From Peromyscus leucopus (lineage: Eukaryota > Chordata > Mammalia > Rodentia > Cricetidae): a stretch of 64,000 nt of DNA. Location of the stretch: contig NC_051066.1 of assembly GCF_004664715.2 (NCBI RefSeq), positions 80,793,235 to 80,857,234 on the forward strand, written 5' to 3'. A program made the position numbers and the translations under genes. The notes under the pieces are model-generated. The model searched no databases. It saw only the letters and a program-made list of their open reading frames with translations, and was not told the origin of the DNA. Of this stretch, positions 59,699 through 64,000 are shown piece after piece (within the stretch, counting starts at the first letter, position 1; every line of letters starts with the position of its first letter).

Positions 59699-59780
59699 TT
59701 GGGCTGGAATACAGCTCGGTGACAGATGCTTGCTTAGCAAGTATGAGGCTTTAAGTTCTGTTCTCATCACTGTAAAACAA
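59699..59780 (+). mobile_element. ID-type SINE
   Basis: TTGGGCTGGAATACAGCTCGG, GATGCTTGCTTAGCAAGTAT and GAGGCTTTAAGTTCTGTTCTC keep the ID core, followed by an A/CAG-rich tail. Confidence 0.75.
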
Positions 59781-59799
59781 CAGCAGCAGTAGCAACAAC

Positions 59800-60500
59800 A
59801 AATAAAGACTCCTGACATCAATCCAGGCCTCCACATGAGCACACACACACACAAAATGAGGTCAGAAGGAATATCTTCTATCCTTAGCAGAAGAAGAGTG
59901 AAAGAACATTGCAAATCATCAAAGGGAGTGTGAAGCCAAGTGAGAAGTGTGGGGAAAAGGAAGGCTGGCACAAACACAAGCAAGATGAGCTTAAGTCTCA
60001 CTGAGAAGAAACCTCCAAGGGAAGCAGCAATTGGCATCTAGCCATAACCCTTGGGTCCCTACTGGGCTCGGGGTAGGTGGTAGCTCACTAAAAAGGGCTA
60101 TCCTGACTTCAGCTAGAAAACTGTAGGAGACTGGTAGCCAGAGAAATGCTGTGTGGTAGGCGAGTAACCACAAGCTGGGAACACCCTGAGCAGAGACAGG
60201 CAGGGCAGCCAGAAATGCTGGGGTGGAAGTACTGCACAGGAACCCAATGCTGAGAACATCCACAACCACCAATGGGTGAAATCAAATAAAAAAAAAAAAG
60301 GGAAACACTACCTCTGCCACGGTCTACACAACACCACGGAAACATAAGAAGTGTGTCCAACCCAACAGAGCAGACAGAGGCATTTTCTCAGGCATGGACT
60401 GTGTGGCATTTGGAAGGGAAACAACCAGGATCCAACTCGATTGCATTTTTGAGACTACGTTATCTTCTCTCCACTTTGCAGAGGTAGCTACAAAACCCAA
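59800..60500. other. Unannotated GC-balanced stretch
   Basis: Starts with a short CA run (59841), then purine-rich text and unique-looking sequence (CACAAGCTGGGAACACCCTG, ACTACCTCTGCCACGGTCTAC). ORFs at 60037-59666 and 60272-59991 (minus) lack domains. It may be an old unclassified retroelement. Confidence 0.3.
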
Positions 60501-60531
60501 ATGTTGGTGTGGGGAAAACCGTGCTTGTGTA

Positions 60532-60568
<37 letters not shown>

Positions 60569-60569
60569 C
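60532..60569 (+). repeat. Compound microsatellite (TG)n(GA)n
   Basis: About 10 TG units followed by about 8 GA units. Confidence 0.95.
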
Positions 60570-61798
60570 TAGAAGAAAATACTAGCAGATGTTATATTTT
60601 CCATTTACTTTAATTTTTTAAAAAATGAAACCTTTATATTTCAATTGTGCAGCTATTTATTTTTAGCTCGGATCTTGACCAAATAAGCACTTATGACTGT
60701 GCAGTTTGTATCCCTAGTCTGTAGTACATACTTCCCTCCTTACTTGTATTTGCGCTCCTTTCCCCCTTCCCATTTCAGTTCACTTTTAAAAATACCCTCA
60801 GATCTAAAGACCTATAAACTATGCTTCCCTATACCACCTGATATACCTCTGCCTGAACCTTATCAGGGACATAATACCTAGTATCTGTTACTGTAGATTT
60901 ACATCAGAATTGTTGTCAAATAATTCCTGGTTACTATAGTCAGTTTTTGTCCTAAATAGTAGTGGGAACATAACCTAAGCAAACACAAAGTACCAAGAAG
61001 ACTCACATAAAATAGAAAAACTGGAGGACATAATCATTCCAAAAGATATACAAAACAAAATGACAACAAAATACACAAATGAGAAAACAAGCCAATAAAC
61101 TTCTACAAGCTCCTGGCTCTGAGAGTCTGAAATGAAAGACATGAGATAGCTCAAGTGTCAGAGAAGGATTTCAGAATCCCACTTTTAAAAGGAGTCAAGG
61201 ACCCACAAAGGAGTCAAATAGGCAGACGAATAAAGCAAGGAAATCAGCTGAGAACTTGGCTAACAGCATTAGCAAAGTAGATGAAAAGATCGGCAACAGA
61301 GAAGAGAAATTTAAATTAAAAAAAAAAAACAAAAACAGAGAAAAACATTATCAAGGAAACTGAGATTCTGAAATCAACCAAACAGAAATGCTGGACATAA
61401 CACAGTAAAAGATACACCTTAAAAAAAAAAAAAAAAGAAAAAAAAAAAGTGGAAAGCACAGACAAACAAGATCAAGCAGAAGCATGAGTCAGCAATAGGG
61501 GCCATGGTAAAGATAATACCACACTTACTAAGGAAAGAATGAGAGCATGACCATGATGTATAAGAACTCCGTAATACAACCAGGAGACCAAACCAAAGAA
61601 GCCACAGCACAGAAGGAGCTGAGATTAAAAGCCGCAGGAGCTGTTCAATAGCATTATATTAAAATATTTTTTCAAATAGAGAGAAAGGAATTGACATTCA
61701 AACACGAGGCATTTAGAACCCCAAATAGACATGACCAGAGAAGAAACTTTGACCACAGTCAAGATGTCAAAAATACAAAGCAATAGAAATATTATTAG

Positions 61799-61985
61799 GG
61801 CCAGAGAGATGGCTTGGAGGGTGAACACATTTGCTGCCAATGTGATGATCTGAGTTCCATCCCTAGGTCTCTCATAGTATAAAGAGAGAATCAACTCCTC
61901 CTGAAGGGTGTACTCTGACCTCCATATACAGACCATGACAAGAATACACTCCTTCACCAAATAAATAAATAATAAATATATATTT
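61799..61985 (+). mobile_element. B3-family SINE nested in L1
   Basis: GGCCAGAGAGATGGCTTGGA, ACATTTGCTGCCAATGTGATG, TCTGAGTTCCATCCCTAGGT, GTGTACTCTGACCTCCATAT and an (AAAT)n tail. Confidence 0.88.
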
Positions 61986-62405
61986 AAAAAAGAAACAATA
62001 AAAGTTATAAAACGAGAACATGAACACACAAGGCAAACATATCAAAATAGCACCACATCTCTCATTAACAACCCTAAGAAGTCAGGAAAACATGGAATGC
62101 TATGCTTCAAGTCAAGAAAATAAATATCAACCAAGACTGTTGTTCCATCCAGCAAGCTAGTTCTAAAACTTGACCTAGGAATAGGAGCTTTTCAAGACAA
62201 GCACAAATGAAGGCAGTTATGACCACTAAGCCACCAATACTGACGGTACTGAAAGGAAGACCATATATAGAGGAGGAAGGAAGAGTCTAATTATGAGATC
62301 ACAGGAAATAAATTTCATTTGAGAAAAATGAACAACAGACAAGTAGGAGAGCATCAATAATGCCCAATACCAAAAATAAAAGAAAATAAAAAGGAAAAAG
62401 CATAT

Positions 62406-62460
62406 TTTGGTAGTTTGAATGAGAAATGGTCCTCATAGACTCATATATTTAAACTAGCAA
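62406..62460 (+). mobile_element. Short LTR 5'-end fragment nested in L1
   Basis: TTGGTAGTTTGAATGAGAAA and TGGTCCTCATAGACTCATAT match the start of the same rodent LTR type as at 51379, cut off after about 55 bases. Confidence 0.55.
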
Positions 62461-62488
62461 AACTCTAATACCAATAAGGAAAACAGAA

Positions 62489-62509
62489 CACACACACACA
62501 CACACACAC
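62489..62509 (+). repeat. (CA)n microsatellite
   Basis: About 10 CA units followed by AAACAAAAAC-type text. Confidence 0.95.
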
Positions 62510-62866
62510 CAAACCCTGAAACAAAAACAAAAACAACAACAAAAAAAACCACAAATAATTCAACATCCAGAAAAACAACCAACAACAAAATTACAGGAAT
62601 TAGAAACCTGTCTCAATAATAATATTCACTTTAAAAGGCCTCAATTAATGAATAGAGATGCAGATCTCTAACTGGATTAAAAAACAAGATCCAACTATCA
62701 GCTCTATTAAGAAACATACTTTCACTGGTAAAGAAATGCGTAGAGTAAAAGGTTGGAATCAACATATCAAATGACTGGAGCCTGAAATTCATCACGCTGG
62801 TAAGATATTCTATTATGTAAGAAAGTCTATTTCAAACCCAAACTAGTGATATGAAGACAGCCAGAT

Positions 62867-63072
62867 TGGTGTGGACGGATGGCTCAACAGTTAAGGCTAC
62901 AGAGGACCCAGGTTCAATTTCCAGTAACAACAGCTCACAACCCTTTGTAACTCAATTCAAGGGGATTTAAGGTCCTCTTCTAGCTTTTGTGGGTACCATC
63001 CATGCATGAGATATACAGACATACACAGAAGCAAAATATCCATTCACATAAAAATTAAAATAAATAAAAATT
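62867..63072 (+). mobile_element. B2-family SINE nested in L1
   Basis: GTGGACGGATGGCTCAACAG, AGAGGACCCAGGTTCAATTT, CAACAGCTCACAACCCTTTG, GGTCCTCTTCTAGCTTTTGTG and an (AAAT)n tail. Confidence 0.9.
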
Positions 63073-63619
63073 TAAAGGCCATGTTAATACAAAGAACAAA
63101 TAATCAAGAAGATACAATTGTAAATATATGTGCACTATTGTATCTCCAAATTTTATAAGACAAATAGTAGTTGGTAATTAGTTGGTATAAAAGATGAAAT
63201 AAGTTCTAATACAAACAACATCAGTGAATAACTTCAGTACCCCCACTTTCATCTTTGGATAAGTCACTCAATTTAAAAACCAATACAGAAACTATAGATT
63301 TAGTTGTTACATAATAGAAGAAATAAAATTACCAAATTCATATAGGACATTCTGATTAGAAACTCATGGAACCTTTTCTAAAATAACCCCAAATCTAGGT
63401 TGCAAAGCAAATGTTAACAAATGGGCAAAGAACTGAATTCATTTCATGTATCTTACCAGACCACAGTAAAATAGAAAAAAAAAAATCACTGAAAAACAAA
63501 ACAAAACATAACAGACACTACATATATTCTTGAAGAATGAACAATGAAGTCTTTAGTGAAGAGCTGGTCACTGAAGAAACCAGGGGCCAATTAAATCACT
63601 CTTAGAATCAAAGGAAAGA

Positions 63620-63930
63620 AAATTGTGGCTATGTGTGGGAAGGTTATAGAACCATTAGAAGACTGAGTCCTGATGGAAGAAGCACATCTTTAGGGATGGG
63701 TTTTGAGAGTTCATGGCCTCATCCACTCCAACATGTTTTCTCTGCTTCCGATTTGTGGTTGGAGATATGATCTATTGGCTTCCTGCTCTGGCCACCTACT
63801 ACCATGCCTCCCACACCGTTATGGACTCTCCCTGTAGAACTGTAAGCCAAAATAAAGTCTTTCTTCTGTAAGTCACTTTTGATCATAATGTTTTATCACA
63901 GCAATAAAAAGTAATTAATATAAGGGCAAT
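63620..63930 (+). mobile_element. Rodent LTR 3' remnant (MaLR/ORR1-MT-like)
   Basis: TGCCTCCCACACCGTTATGG, CTGTAAGCCAAAATAAAGTC (internal AATAAA), AATGTTTTATCACAGCAATA and AAAAAGTAATTAATATAAGG match the end of the same LTR type as at 51379. The upstream part is diverged and no internal viral region is attached. Confidence 0.6.
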
Positions 63931-64000
63931 TCAGACTTTCTGGGATAAGGCAGTTCTGTTAAGTTTTTACTGCATTTACATTTAAAAAAATTAGAGAAAT

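Larger units (their letters stand above)
60970..63490 (+). mobile_element. Old L1/HAL1-like copy, degenerate, with nested SINEs
   Basis: Ordered L1-like words: GGAAAACATGGAATGCTATG, AATATCAACCAAGACTGTTG, TTTTCAAGACAAGCACAAATG, ATGACCACTAAGCCACCAAT, ACTGGATTAAAAAACAAGATC, AAGAAACATACTTTCACTGG, AAATATATGTGCACTATTG, AACTTCAGTACCCCCACTTTC and CATGTATCTTACCAGACCAC. The last ones correspond to the endonuclease region of L1 ORF2. Stops and indels are frequent, so nothing is coding. Interrupted by a B3 (61799), an LTR scrap (62406), a CA array (62489) and a B2 (62867). Confidence 0.7.
55169..64000 (-). other. Elp4: Elp4 intron 4 (3' part; continues beyond the window)
   Basis: This lies upstream of exon 5 on the minus strand. 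No further Elp4 exon was found. From 55172 to 59490 I recognise no interspersed repeat. From 59497 onward there are B4/ID SINEs, an old L1 copy with nested B3 and B2, and an LTR remnant at the end. Confidence 0.85.

Noticed and set aside
59666..60360. Overlapping minus-strand ORFs of 123, 93 and 83 codons
   Set aside because: Several competing frames, partly in ID SINE sequence; no domain or splice signals consistent with a gene.
61625..62029. 134-codon minus-strand ORF
   Set aside because: It runs antisense across the old L1 and the nested B3 SINE.

Overview
This is a window of rodent nuclear DNA: AT-rich, intronic, and dense in SINEs of the B1, B2/B3, B4 and ID types, with rodent L1 3' ends, MaLR-type LTRs and a URR1 hAT element. 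One B1 (39892-39999) carries a variant centre that I associate with cricetid rodents (hamsters, voles, deer mice) rather than Mus, so a cricetid is my best guess. The species cannot be fixed from this window.

The only gene I can support is Elp4 (Elongator subunit 4, the PAXNEB family, 'PAX6 neighbour'), on the minus strand. Five consecutive internal coding exons were read by eye from splice sites and reading frame, in transcript order 55168-55029, 43725-43641, 38493-38305, 23275-23167 and 20430-20324. They are numbered 5 to 9 by comparison with the remembered 10-exon human gene. They total 630 bp, join in one open frame of 210 codons with matching intron phases, and have canonical GT-AG borders. 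Exons 1-4 (beyond 64000) and the terminal exon (below 1) lie outside the window. None of the longer computed ORFs is a gene; the real exons are all short.

Layout: 55169-64000 is the 3' part of the upstream intron, with an old L1 copy holding nested SINEs at about 60970-63490. Intron 5 (43726-55028) holds an antisense L1, LTR remnants and the URR1 element. Intron 6 (38494-43640) is SINE-rich. Intron 7 (23276-38304) is mostly unique sequence with microsatellites. Intron 8 (20431-23166) is short and low in repeats. Intron 9 (1-20323, incomplete) is the start of the very large last intron.

In vertebrates the last introns of ELP4 carry long-range enhancers of the convergent neighbour PAX6 (the downstream regulatory region, including the element called SIMO). 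Several repeat-free blocks here, some with clustered TAAT/ATTA homeodomain sites, are candidates for such enhancers. That is inference from locus identity and base composition; no alignment was possible. The most unusual directly visible structure is a 271-bp inverted duplication (11920-12190 and 13101-13371, 4 mismatches, no gaps), which would form a long hairpin in the Elp4 pre-mRNA. I found no rRNA, tRNA, CRISPR or intact mobile-element coding region.
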